Shown here: positions 44,361-51,418 of the stretch, one piece after another
How the letters are laid out: the number at the start of each line of letters is the position of its first letter
Numbering within the stretch: the stretch's first letter is position 1
NCBI RefSeq assembly: GCF_001984155.1
Contig: NZ_MTQO01000026.1
Span: 31,356-95,355 of the forward strand
Origin: Actinosynnema sp. ALI-1.44
Lineage (GTDB): Bacteria; Actinomycetota; Actinomycetes; Mycobacteriales; Pseudonocardiaceae
Direction: 5' to 3'
Length of the DNA stretch: 64,000 bases
Program-made: the position numbers and the translations under genes
The notes under the pieces: model-generated
Seen by the model: only the letters and a program-made list of their open reading frames with translations
Database searches by the model: none
Told to the model about the DNA's origin: nothing

Positions 44361-45266
44361 ATGGCGGACTTCGACCTGAACCTGGTGCGGACGTTCGTGC
44401 TGCTCTACGAGACGCGCAGCGTGACCGCGACGGCCGAGTCCATGCACGTCACGCAACCCACGATCAGCTACAGCCTGCAGAAACTCCGGCGGCGCTTCGA
44501 CGACGAACTGTTCCGCCGAGCCAAAGGTGGCCTCGAACCGACGACAACGGCCCGTGAGCTGTACGAGCCGCTGCGCGAGGCACTGGCCAGCATCGACTCG
44601 ACGGTCAGCGGCACGGTGTCATTCGACCCGGCGACCGCGCACACCACGTTCACGCTGTGCCTGTCCGACCTCGGCGAACTGTCGCTGCTGCCGCTGCTGA
44701 TGGCGGCGCTGCCGACCAGGGCGCCGGGCGTCACCCTGACGGTCCGCCCGCTGGACGTGGTGAACGCCGCCGATCAGCTCGGCCGTGGCGAGATCGACGC
44801 GTTCATCGCCTCGCCGCTGCTCGACTCGCCCCGGATCGCCCGTATCCCGCTGTTCGCGGAGGGATACGTGGGCATGGTCGCGGACAACCACCCCCGACTG
44901 CGCGGTGGCGCGATCTCCATGGCGGACCTGGCCGCCGAACGGCACATCGCGGTCTTCGGCCCAACCGGACACGACGGCCCACGCAAAGCGTTGGCAGCGC
45001 ACGGTTTGCTCGACCGAGTCGCGTTGGAGGTGACCCGGTTCGCCGCGCTGCCGTACCTGGTTCAGCGCGGCGACCTGGTCGCGATGGTGCCCCGCAACGC
45101 CGCCGAGGTGTTCGCGGGCACGCACCCGGTGCGCCTGGTGGAACTACCGTTGGACATCGAGCCAGCGCAGGTGTCGATCTACACCCGGCACGCGCACGCC
45201 CGCAGCCCCGGTCAGCGCTGGCTGGTCGAGTTCATGCACGAACTCCTCGCGGCGCCAAGGGATTGA
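44361..45266 (+). CDS. LysR-type regulator, divergent from the benzoylformate decarboxylase operon
   Basis: A 301-residue LysR regulator. The N-terminal winged HTH is FDLNLVRTFVLLYETRSVTATAESMHVTQPTISYSLQKLRRRF, followed by a two-lobed effector domain (TLCLSDLGELSLLPLLMAAL, IARIPLFAEGYVGMV, AALPYLVQRGDLVAMVPR). The subgroup resembles NahR/LinR-like regulators of aromatic catabolism. Start choice is between adjacent ATGs at 44349, 44358 and 44361; the last matches the family. It likely activates the decarboxylase/transporter operon from the 75-bp intergenic region. An HTH remnant follows on the other strand. Confidence 0.9.
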   Translation: MADFDLNLVRTFVLLYETRSVTATAESMHVTQPTISYSLQKLRRRFDDELFRRAKGGLEPTTTARELYEPLREALASIDSTVSGTVSFDPATAHTTFTLCLSDLGELSLLPLLMAALPTRAPGVTLTVRPLDVVNAADQLGRGEIDAFIASPLLDSPRIARIPLFAEGYVGMVADNHPRLRGGAISMADLAAERHIAVFGPTGHDGPRKALAAHGLLDRVALEVTRFAALPYLVQRGDLVAMVPRNAAEVFAGTHPVRLVELPLDIEPAQVSIYTRHAHARSPGQRWLVEFMHELLAAPRD

Positions 45267-45470
45267 TGGTCGGCCGGATCAAGCAGATCGGCCACCGCGA
45301 AAGGCGCGCCCATCGCCTCGGCCAGCCCCCGAACGAGGAGCTTCAGCGACCCGGGCTCCGGTCTGGCATCGCCGGTCTCCCACCACGAGATCTGATACCG
45401 GGCCAGACCACAGATCCCGGCAAGCTCCTGTTGGGTCAGCCCGGCCCGCTCCCGCCACCTCAGGAGTGGC
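45267..45470 (-). pseudogene. Remnant of a small XRE-type helix-turn-helix protein
   Basis: On the minus strand this stretch translates to an XRE HTH core (LRWRERAGLTQQELAGICGL, then YQISWWETGDARPEPGSLKLL and VADLLDPAD). The frame has no usable start codon upstream, whereas the N-terminal part of a plausible gene (ATG at 45572, MTTVDGRNQFILAQPENA) lies in a different frame that loses HTH sequence after about 45465. A frameshift near 45465 or fusion of two fragments explains this best. The HTH frame runs on into the 3' end of the LysR gene. It may be a leftover antitoxin or regulator related to the accessory module that follows. Confidence 0.6.
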
Positions 45471-45716
45471 CCACACGAGATGCGGCGTGATGTTGGACCC
45501 CTTGGGCACGAACTTGAGCGCGTTCTCCGGTTGGGCCAGGATGAACTGGTTCCGGCCGTCCACAGTCGTCATGAACGCGCCGTCGTGCGCTCATGGCGTG
45601 GTCCTTTCTTCACACTTCACGTCCCGATGGAATCAATCGGCTGCGTTGAACTTCGACGTTCAGGAGCGGTGAACTGAAGGCCAGCAGGACGGCTGTCAAG
45701 GGGCAGATCAGGGGCA

Positions 45717-45772
45717 GATTACGAATCTTACGAATGCGCCCCGGCCACTGAATGTGTGCGAAAATCGTAATC
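45717..45772. promoter_or_regulatory. TTACGA-type half-sites upstream of the XRE regulator
   Basis: GATTACGA (45717-45724) is followed by TTACGA (45728-45733) and by the inverted GATTACGA complement TCGTAATC (45765-45772), all within 76 bp upstream of the XRE start codon. The local DNA is A/T-richer than its surroundings. A self-regulated operator of the XRE protein is plausible. Confidence 0.45.
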
Positions 45773-45792
45773 GCCAGCACGAAAGGACCGCG

Positions 45793-47112
45793 ATGTCTGG
45801 AGCGAACGACCGTCTGCGACGAGTACGAGAGCAGACCGAGTCCCCCACCGTGCGCGGCGAACCCCTCACCCGCCAAGAGCTGGCCGAACTGGTCAACACG
45901 TGGGTACATCAACATCGCAGACGAACCGTCGAGCTGACCACGAACTACATCGGAAAGATCGAACGCGGAGTGGTCCGCTGGCCGAACAAGGACTACCGAG
46001 ACGGCCTTTGCGCCGTACTCAAGGTCGACACTTGCGCCGAGCTCGGCCTCTACAGAAACCGCCGAACCACGACTACCTTCGAGAATATGGACCGCAAGAA
46101 TTTCCTCCTCACGACAATCGGGATCAGTATCAGCGCCGCAACGACACCACTCGCCTTGACGGAACTGATCACGCCATCTGAGCCCACCGCCGTGCCTTCG
46201 ATCATCGGCCAGACCGAGATAGCAGAGATCCGAACCGCTGCGAGCCTCTTCTCGTCATGGGATCACACATACGGTGGCAGCCTCGTTCGCGAAGCCGTGG
46301 CCGCCCAGCTCCGCTACGCCGTCGGGCTGCTCAACGCCCAATGCCCGGCCCACCTGCGCAGCGAACTGCACTCCGCAGTCGGCTACCTGGGAAACACCGC
46401 CGCCTTCATGGCCTTCGACGCGTACGCCCACGACGACGCTCGCAAGATGTTCAGCCTGGCGCTGGCGTGTGCCGAGGCAGGTGATGACTGGCATCTTCGG
46501 GCCAGAGTCCTCACTCGCATGGCGCGACAAGCGATCTGGTGCGATGACGCCGAGAACGGACTGACCCTGGTCGAGTTCGCGATGGTCCGTGCCGATCGAC
46601 TGACTCCAGCCGAGCGCGCGATGCTGCTGTCCGTACGCGCTCGCGCCCTGGCCAAGCTCGAACGTGTGCAGGACACCATCACGGCGGTAGGGATGTCTGA
46701 TGAGGAGTTCGGCAACATCATCCGAGCCAACGAGTCGCCCTTCATGAACTACTACGACTCGGCGCATCACTCCGGCGACACGGGGCATGCACTTTGGGAC
46801 CTTGCCATACATGGCCGATTCGCTGGTGAAGCGCGCAGTCGGCTGACCGCGGCTTACACGGGGCAGGATGACAAGCACCCGCGATCCCGTGCGTTGAACG
46901 GAATCAACCTGGCACAGTTGGTCATGAGTACCGGCGACCCGCTTGAAGCCGCACAGATTGGTTGTCGCGCCATGACCCATATGGACAAGGTTCGGTCTCC
47001 TCGCCTCGCTCACTACATGCGCGAGCTGTGGACCTCCGCCGCCGACCACAAACGGTTGGACGAGGTGGCCGAACTCCGCGACCGCATCGGCGATCTGATC
47101 GCCACCCACTAA
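45793..47112 (+). CDS. Large XRE-family regulator with TPR-like C-terminal region
   Basis: A 439-residue protein. The N-terminal ~80 residues form an XRE HTH (LTRQELAELVNTWVH, TTNYIGKIERGVVRWPNKDYRDGLCAVL). A short hydrophobic segment after an Arg-Lys pair (DRKNFLLTTIGISISAATTP, ~97-116) is typical of these actinobacterial regulators, and the rest is helical repeats (ALACAEAGDDWHLRARVLTRMARQAIW, LAQLVMSTGDPLEAAQIG). Partners are unknown; such regulators often control secondary metabolism or accessory islands. ATG at 45793 follows GAAAGGACC. It is convergent with the NUDIX gene across a perfect inverted repeat. A 3' fragment of a paralogue lies at 50976-51212. Confidence 0.88.
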   Translation: MSGANDRLRRVREQTESPTVRGEPLTRQELAELVNTWVHQHRRRTVELTTNYIGKIERGVVRWPNKDYRDGLCAVLKVDTCAELGLYRNRRTTTTFENMDRKNFLLTTIGISISAATTPLALTELITPSEPTAVPSIIGQTEIAEIRTAASLFSSWDHTYGGSLVREAVAAQLRYAVGLLNAQCPAHLRSELHSAVGYLGNTAAFMAFDAYAHDDARKMFSLALACAEAGDDWHLRARVLTRMARQAIWCDDAENGLTLVEFAMVRADRLTPAERAMLLSVRARALAKLERVQDTITAVGMSDEEFGNIIRANESPFMNYYDSAHHSGDTGHALWDLAIHGRFAGEARSRLTAAYTGQDDKHPRSRALNGINLAQLVMSTGDPLEAAQIGCRAMTHMDKVRSPRLAHYMRELWTSAADHKRLDEVAELRDRIGDLIATH

Positions 47113-47113
47113 C

Positions 47114-47178
47114 TCTTGTGCAACCAATGTGGCCTTCGTAGCGAAAACCGCAACAAAGGCCACATTGGTTGCACAAGA
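47114..47178. repeat. Dispersed repeat element, perfect inverted form (copy A)
   Basis: Perfect 23-bp arms (47114-47136 and 47156-47178; core TGTGCAACCAATGTGGCC) with a 19-nt spacer, starting 2 bp after the XRE stop codon. It could form a very stable hairpin and act as a terminator. The same 65 bp plus about 25 bp of right flank is repeated identically at 51214-51278, and the core recurs at 14742-14801. Confidence 0.92.
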
Positions 47179-47297
47179 TCCGAGTGGATCGAACGCGGGG
47201 TGGCCAGCCATCGGTCGACGAACACCAGCATGTACTTCGCGCCCGCACCCACCGCCGCTGTCGTGGGCGTTGCTTCCTGCCGTGCCTGCCTTGAAGG

Positions 47298-47789
47298 TCA
47301 GCTGGTGAGCCTCAGCGGCGTGTGACTGAACCTGTCCGCGAGGAGATCGTCGAGCAGAGCAGAGAGGTTGGCGGGCAGCAGCTTGTCACCGCATTGACGA
47401 AGGTCGTCGGCCGACCACCAGCGGCGTTCGATCAGCCCCGCCTTCTCGTTCTCAGTGGGCTTGAGCGCCACTTGCGGCGCGGTGCTGGACGTGCGGGCGA
47501 GGAAGACGTGGTCGATGCGGTGATGGTCGCGGTCCTTGTAGCGGAAGCGGGACTCGCGGACCCACAGCTTGCGATCCAGTGCAGTGAGCGTGATGCCGGT
47601 CTCCTCGGCGAGCTCACGTAGTGCCGCGTCCTCGAGGTCTTCACCGTCGTCGAGGCCGCCGCCGGGCAGCTCCCACCAGCGGTGGCCGGGATCGGTGGGA
47701 TCGAGGGCGTGGATGAGCAGCACGCGGTCGGCGCGGTCGAGCAGGAGTATGCGGGCGCCGATGCGCGGCGTGACGGAACTGGTCGGCAT
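47298..47789 (-). CDS. NUDIX hydrolase
   Basis: A 163-residue pyrophosphohydrolase. The NUDIX box is complete: GGGLDDGEDLEDAALRELAE followed by ETGI. It hydrolyses a nucleoside diphosphate linked to some group X; the strands preceding the box (ARILLLDRADRVLLIHAL, WWELPGGG) are those of the MutT/ADP-ribose-type superfamily and do not fix the substrate. It is the last gene of a minus-strand operon, 75 bp after the endonuclease/phosphatase-like gene, in company with a dTMP kinase-like protein, which suggests nucleotide chemistry. Confidence 0.92.
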   Translation of the reverse strand: MPTSSVTPRIGARILLLDRADRVLLIHALDPTDPGHRWWELPGGGLDDGEDLEDAALRELAEETGITLTALDRKLWVRESRFRYKDRDHHRIDHVFLARTSSTAPQVALKPTENEKAGLIERRWWSADDLRQCGDKLLPANLSALLDDLLADRFSHTPLRLTS

Positions 47790-47864
47790 CCTGCGGCTGG
47801 TCCTCGCGGTCGGCGGACGGGCACGAAGCTCCGACGGCCGGGTTGGCGAGCGGAGACCGCAGGG

Positions 47865-48704
47865 TTAGAACAGCGTCGGCTCCGGCTCGGCTGGAGTGGC
47901 CACCGTGGCGGGGTCCGACGTTAGCAGCGCGGTGGTGGCCTTCAACGCTAGGCGCACCGTGAGTCCGGAATGATCGGTGAGCCGAGTGCCGTCTGGGCCT
48001 GGTTGCCGGGTCTCGTGTACGTAGTCGCAGGCGGTGAGGCGGTCGGCCAGGTGACGGGTGCCGTGGGCGTGGTCGTAGCGATAGCCCAGCTCCGGGCGGC
48101 GAGCCCAGCTGTGTTCGACCCGGTCGGGGTGCTGGTGTCGGTAGAGGTCGACCAGGCCATGCCGGTCGGTGAGACCGGTGTAGAAGGCGTACTCGAAAGG
48201 CGCGAACTAGCCGCGGTGCGAGGGTGTGTGAGTGGGCTCGATGACGTTGAGATCGCCGATGAGCAGCAGTGGCGCGTCGCTGGCGGTCTGGTTCAGGGCC
48301 TGGTGGAGGTGCTGGATCCACGTCTTCTTGCGTTCGGTCTTGGCCAGACTGCTGTCGCGGGAGGGCACGTAAGCGCCGATGACGCGCACAGGCCCGGTGG
48401 TGGTGTCGACGATGACTCCGGCCGCTCGTGCTGGCAGGTAGCTCATCTGAGTGTTCAGCGGGTCGGGAGTGATGTGAAGTCTGCTGACGATCATCACGCC
48501 GAGTTCGCCGGGTGCGTGCTCGGGGAAGACCACGGCGTGGTTGGTGGCGGCGAACGCCTCGGCGAGGAACTTGCTGCCAGGAGTGGCTTTGGTTTCGGTC
48601 AGGACGAGCACGTCCTCGCGGCGTGCGGCCAGCCAGCGCAGTTGCTGCTGGGCGCGGTCCAGAGACGGAGCTCCGACGTTGACGGTCATCACGCTTACAG
48701 ACAT
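47865..48704 (-). pseudogene. Endonuclease/exonuclease/phosphatase-family gene interrupted by an in-frame amber codon
   Basis: A 280-codon frame of the EEP (exonuclease III-like) fold. Before the stop: VMTVNVGAPSLDRAQQ, LVLTETKATPGSKFL with the metal-binding Glu, VRVIGAYVPSRDSS and GDLNVIEPTHTPSHRG with catalytic Asp/Asn. Codon 166 (48207-48209) is TAG. The same frame then continues FAPFEYAFYTGLTDRHGLVDLY, VEHSWARRPELGYRYDHAHG and TDHSGLTVRL with the final catalytic Asp-His, ending at TAA 47865. Conservation continues on both sides, so this is one gene with a point nonsense, probably from TGG (Trp). The start overlaps the dTMP kinase-like gene by 10 bp. Read-through or sequencing error are alternatives. 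Confidence 0.85.
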
Positions 48705-49342
48705 GCCGGGTTGTTCCCCTTGAGGACTTGGTGGACGTGGGACACGATCCGGGCCGCGATCGTGTCAGACGGCTCGGCGGTGGCGTCCAGGGTGGTCACC
48801 GGCCAGCCTCGGGCTCGCAGTTCGGCCTCGGCGTGGACGTAGAGCGCGGTTTCTTTGTCGCTGTTGTCTTCTGCGCGTTCGAAGCGGCTGTGCCCGCCTC
48901 GTGCGCGCAGCCGTGCCGCGATGATGTGAGGGTCGCCGGTGAGGATGACCGCGAGGTCGGGCTGGTAGACGCCGTGGTTGAGCTGCCAGACCAGTTCAGC
49001 GGGCAGCCCGTCGAGACCTTGCAGGACCAGCGAGGAAGCGACGTAGCGGTCGCACACGACGATCGCGCCCTCACGGAGGGCGGGCAGGATCTCGGTGTCG
49101 AGTTGGTGGTGTCGGTCCGCCGCGCAGAGGCATGCCAGCGCCATGTCCTGGTAGATGTCGGTGCCGTGCCGAGCCAGTTCGCCTAATGCGGCCTGGGACG
49201 GTTGCGCGGTGGCATGCACGGGCAGATCGATCATGGTGAGCGCTGCGGTCATCTGGTGGGCGGTGGTGGATTTCCCTACGCCACCCGGCCCGTCCAGAGT
49301 GATCAGAGTGCCAGGTAGGCGCTCTGCGGCGGGGGCGGTCAT
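48695..49342 (-). CDS. tmk: dTMP kinase-like protein
   Basis: A 215-residue P-loop nucleotide kinase of the thymidylate kinase family. It shows LITLDGPGGVGKSTTAHQM (P-loop), the DRY motif in VVCDRYVASSLVLQGL, and a LID-like ARLRARGGHSRFE. A second dTMP kinase outside the normal context suggests a special role, such as phosphorylating a modified or alternative nucleotide. ATG at 49342 overlaps the stop of the upstream SPASM fragment (ATGA) and its own stop overlaps the EEP start, so the three were built as one operon. Confidence 0.88.
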   Translation of the reverse strand: MTAPAAERLPGTLITLDGPGGVGKSTTAHQMTAALTMIDLPVHATAQPSQAALGELARHGTDIYQDMALACLCAADRHHQLDTEILPALREGAIVVCDRYVASSLVLQGLDGLPAELVWQLNHGVYQPDLAVILTGDPHIIAARLRARGGHSRFERAEDNSDKETALYVHAEAELRARGWPVTTLDATAEPSDTIAARIVSHVHQVLKGNNPACL

Positions 49343-49839
49343 GCGGGCATCAGCGGCAGTATCCTGCGTCCCGTGACGGGTGCGCCGGTGGTGACCGGGC
49401 AGAGCTCGGCGTCGACGTCGCCGATCCGGCCGCCTGCGGCGACGACAGCGGCGGGGCATCCCTTGCCGCACCGGTCGTTCAGGGAACAAGTGCCGCAGGT
49501 GATATTGGCGCCGACCTGGTAGCGGTCGTGGAAGCGGTAGTCGTCCAGGCGCTGGGCGATGTCCGGGTCGGTGAGGACGTTGCCGACGATGAACTCGGTG
49601 TCGGCGTGACGGGAAGCTGGGGTGCGGGCGGCGAACACCAGGTACGGGCACACGGTGACCTCGCCAGGAGTGAAGACGTAGATGATGGTCCCGGCTGGCT
49701 GTGGTGGCGAGCGACCGAGTCGGTCCCCGAATAAGTGTTCGATCGGACAGTATCGCGACTTGAGTTGTTCGAGCGGACATTTATGGGACAACTCGACTGA
49801 AACTGCGAGCAACGACAACCCCACTGTCCAGCCGGACAA
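49339..49839 (-). pseudogene. SPASM-domain C-terminal fragment of a radical SAM protein
   Basis: The frame encodes the C-terminal auxiliary-cluster region of a radical SAM/SPASM enzyme: TIIYVFTPGEVTVCPYLVFA, a spacer, then GANITCGTCSLNDRCGKGCP and a final AELCPVT, giving the CxxC, C and GC Cys ladder that binds a 4Fe-4S cluster. The radical SAM core (CxxxCxxC) is absent. The frame stays open to 49839, where only TTG could start, and this first part overlaps three operator-like dyads, so the upstream ~45 codons may not be coding. A 5'-truncated gene is the best reading; a free-standing SPASM protein is possible. Its stop overlaps the dTMP kinase-like start. Confidence 0.68.
49736..49838. promoter_or_regulatory. 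Three evenly spaced operator-like dyads
   Basis: Three 14-bp sites of the form TGTYC-N4-GGACA: TGTTCGATCGGACA (49736-49749), TGTTCGAGCGGACA (49766-49779) and TGTCCAGCCGGACA (49825-49838). Starts are 30 and 59 bp apart, close to three and six helical turns, so all face one side of the DNA. They sit upstream of the LysR start (49887) and across the 5' end of the divergent SPASM fragment. Likely binding sites for the LysR protein or another regulator of this module. Confidence 0.7.
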
Positions 49840-49886
49840 TTCCCATGTCAGGGTGGTACCCGCACCCGGAGCGCCGAGGAGAACGA

Positions 49887-50939
49887 GTGGACACCACCGA
49901 CGACACCGCGACGGACATGCTGACCGCCTTGTTGGGCTGCCCGCCCGAGATGCTCGACGTCAGCCTCGACCAACTCCGCACGCTCGCCGTCGTGCACACC
50001 ACCGGCACGGCCCAACGCGCCGCACGCGTGCTCGGACGCGAACAGTCCAGCGTGCAGAAACAACTCGACAACCTCAACAAGGCCGCCACCCGCCTCGTCG
50101 GCGAAGCACTGGTCGTAAAACAAGGCCGCGGCAAGGACTTCCTGTTCACGCCCACCGGCGAGGACATCGTCACCTTGGCCAAAACCACCCTCACTGAGGT
50201 CACGCATAACCTGCACCACAGCCGCCGCCGGGTCGGATCAACCGTCACCTTCGGCACGACCGAATTCACCGTGCAGTTCCTCGGAACCGTCTGGCCCGCT
50301 CTACGCGACGACTTCGAACGACGCGGTATTCACCTCAACATCGAACACGTCCGGACCCGCGACCTCTGGTCCAAACTCGACGGAAAGAAAGTCGACATGG
50401 TCTGCGGCAGCTTCGCCGCCGAGCCCGACCGCGCACCTGCTCTGGACTACGACTTCCTGGAATGGCACCGCGAACGCGTCGCCCTGCTGACCAATCTCAC
50501 TCCACGCGAGCTCCCAGACACCCCTGTCGCCGCCGACCGCCTCCCGCATCTGCCTCTCCTCGCGCCGACCGGCGGCCTGCTCGCCCAGTTCCTCGGCCGC
50601 TGGTACGGCCCCGACTATCGCGGCGACCTCGATGTCATCGCTGATATCGACTCGCTCAACTACGGACTCAACCTCCTCACCACCCAACTCCTGCACGGCT
50701 GCCTGCTCACCACCGACCGCGTCGCTGACGCTGCCATCGAAGGCAGGCTGCCCGGTCTCGGTCTCCGCAAGATCGACCTCGCCGACGACTACCGCCCACG
50801 CCTGGAAATCGTCACCGGCGTCTTCGCCCGCCAAGGTGAACGCAACCGCTACACCGACGACCACCCGCTCAACCTGCTGTGGAACGCATTCGCGGCAGCA
50901 GCACCCAACCGCTCGGTGCCGGCCTCACCTCCGGACTGA
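49887..50939 (+). CDS. LysR-like regulator of the accessory module
   Basis: A 350-residue regulator. The N-terminal HTH is of LysR type (LDQLRTLAVVHTTGTAQRAARVLGREQSSVQKQLDNLNKA), but the wing segment (VVKQGRGKDFLFTPTGEDIV) diverges from classical LysR. The effector part (VGSTVTFGTTEFTVQFLG, VDMVCGSFAAEPDRAP, HGCLLTTDRVADAAIEGRLP) is a periplasmic-binding-protein-like fold. GTG at 49887 is fixed by GAGGAG. It is divergent from the SPASM/dTMP-kinase/EEP/NUDIX operon across three dyads and so is its probable regulator. A collapsed copy of the module begins 36 bp after its stop. Confidence 0.84.
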   Translation: MDTTDDTATDMLTALLGCPPEMLDVSLDQLRTLAVVHTTGTAQRAARVLGREQSSVQKQLDNLNKAATRLVGEALVVKQGRGKDFLFTPTGEDIVTLAKTTLTEVTHNLHHSRRRVGSTVTFGTTEFTVQFLGTVWPALRDDFERRGIHLNIEHVRTRDLWSKLDGKKVDMVCGSFAAEPDRAPALDYDFLEWHRERVALLTNLTPRELPDTPVAADRLPHLPLLAPTGGLLAQFLGRWYGPDYRGDLDVIADIDSLNYGLNLLTTQLLHGCLLTTDRVADAAIEGRLPGLGLRKIDLADDYRPRLEIVTGVFARQGERNRYTDDHPLNLLWNAFAAAAPNRSVPASPPD

Positions 50940-50975
50940 GGTTGCCGACCCTTCCCTTGCGAGCCACGGTAACGA

Positions 50976-51212
50976 GCACCTCCATCACGCGCACTCAGCG
51001 GGGTCAACCTGGCATCGTTGATCATGCGGACCGGAGACCCGAGCGAAGCCGCACAGATCGGTAGTCGCGCAATGGCCGGTCTCGACAGGGTTCGCTCTCA
51101 CCGCCTTGCCGATCACCTGCGCGACCTGTGGACCACCACCGCCGACCACAAACGGTTGGACGAGGTGGCCGAACTTCGCGACCGCATCGAGAGTCTGGTC
51201 GCCACCCACTAA
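50976..51212 (+). pseudogene. 3' fragment of a second XRE/TPR-like regulator gene
   Basis: Seventy-eight codons matching the C-terminus of the XRE regulator at 45793-47112: SRALSGVNLASLIMRTGDPS against SRALNGINLAQLVMSTGDPL, and an identical DHKRLDEVAELRDRI ending in VATH and TAA. About two thirds of residues agree in the first part and nearly all in the last part. The N-terminal 80% is missing and there is no start signal. It is followed by the same inverted repeat as the intact gene. Confidence 0.85.
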
Positions 51213-51213
51213 C

Positions 51214-51278
51214 TCTTGTGCAACCAATGTGGCCTTCGTAGCGAAAACCGCAACAAAGGCCACATTGGTTGCACAAGA
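51214..51278. repeat. Dispersed repeat element, perfect inverted form (copy B)
   Basis: Identical to the element at 47114-47178, again 2 bp after the XRE-type stop codon, with arms 51214-51236 and 51256-51278. The right flank GATCCGAGTGGATCGAACGC is also shared with copy A. Confidence 0.92.
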
Positions 51279-51302
51279 TCCGAGTGGATCGAACGCGGGG
51301 TG

Positions 51303-51382
51303 GCGTGGTCGTAGCGTCAGCCCAGCTCCGGGCGGCGGGCCCAGCTGTGTTCGACCTGGTCAGGGTGCCGGTCGTACGCCTT
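51303..51382 (-). pseudogene. Fragment of a second EEP-family gene
   Basis: On the minus strand this 80-bp stretch encodes YDRHPDQVEHSWARRPELG, a TGA stop, then RYDHA. This matches HPDRVEHSWARRPELGYRYDHA of the EEP gene (48060-48140), with the stop replacing Tyr. It follows the repeat with the same flank as copy A. Together with the XRE fragment it shows that a second copy of the module existed here and was deleted internally. Confidence 0.8.
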
Positions 51383-51387
51383 CCATA

Positions 51388-51412
51388 GCGGGGCTCGAAG
51401 TTCGAGCCCCGC
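51388..51412. terminator. Perfect terminator hairpin after the amino-acid permease
   Basis: Arms GCGGGGCTCGAA (51388-51399) and TTCGAGCCCCGC (51401-51412) are perfectly complementary around one base, giving a tight stem 7 bp past the permease stop (minus strand). It also marks the boundary between the decayed module and the ordinary genes that follow. Confidence 0.82.
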
Positions 51413-51418
51413 CCAAGC

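Noticed and set aside
45610..45915. 101-codon minus-strand frame opposite the XRE regulator start
   Set aside because: It runs through the regulator's promoter and 5' coding region and has no ribosome binding site or motif.
45267..51412. Accessory module considered as an integrative element
   Set aside because: No integrase, transposase, tRNA target or terminal direct repeats were found; only the internal duplicated inverted repeat supports past rearrangement.
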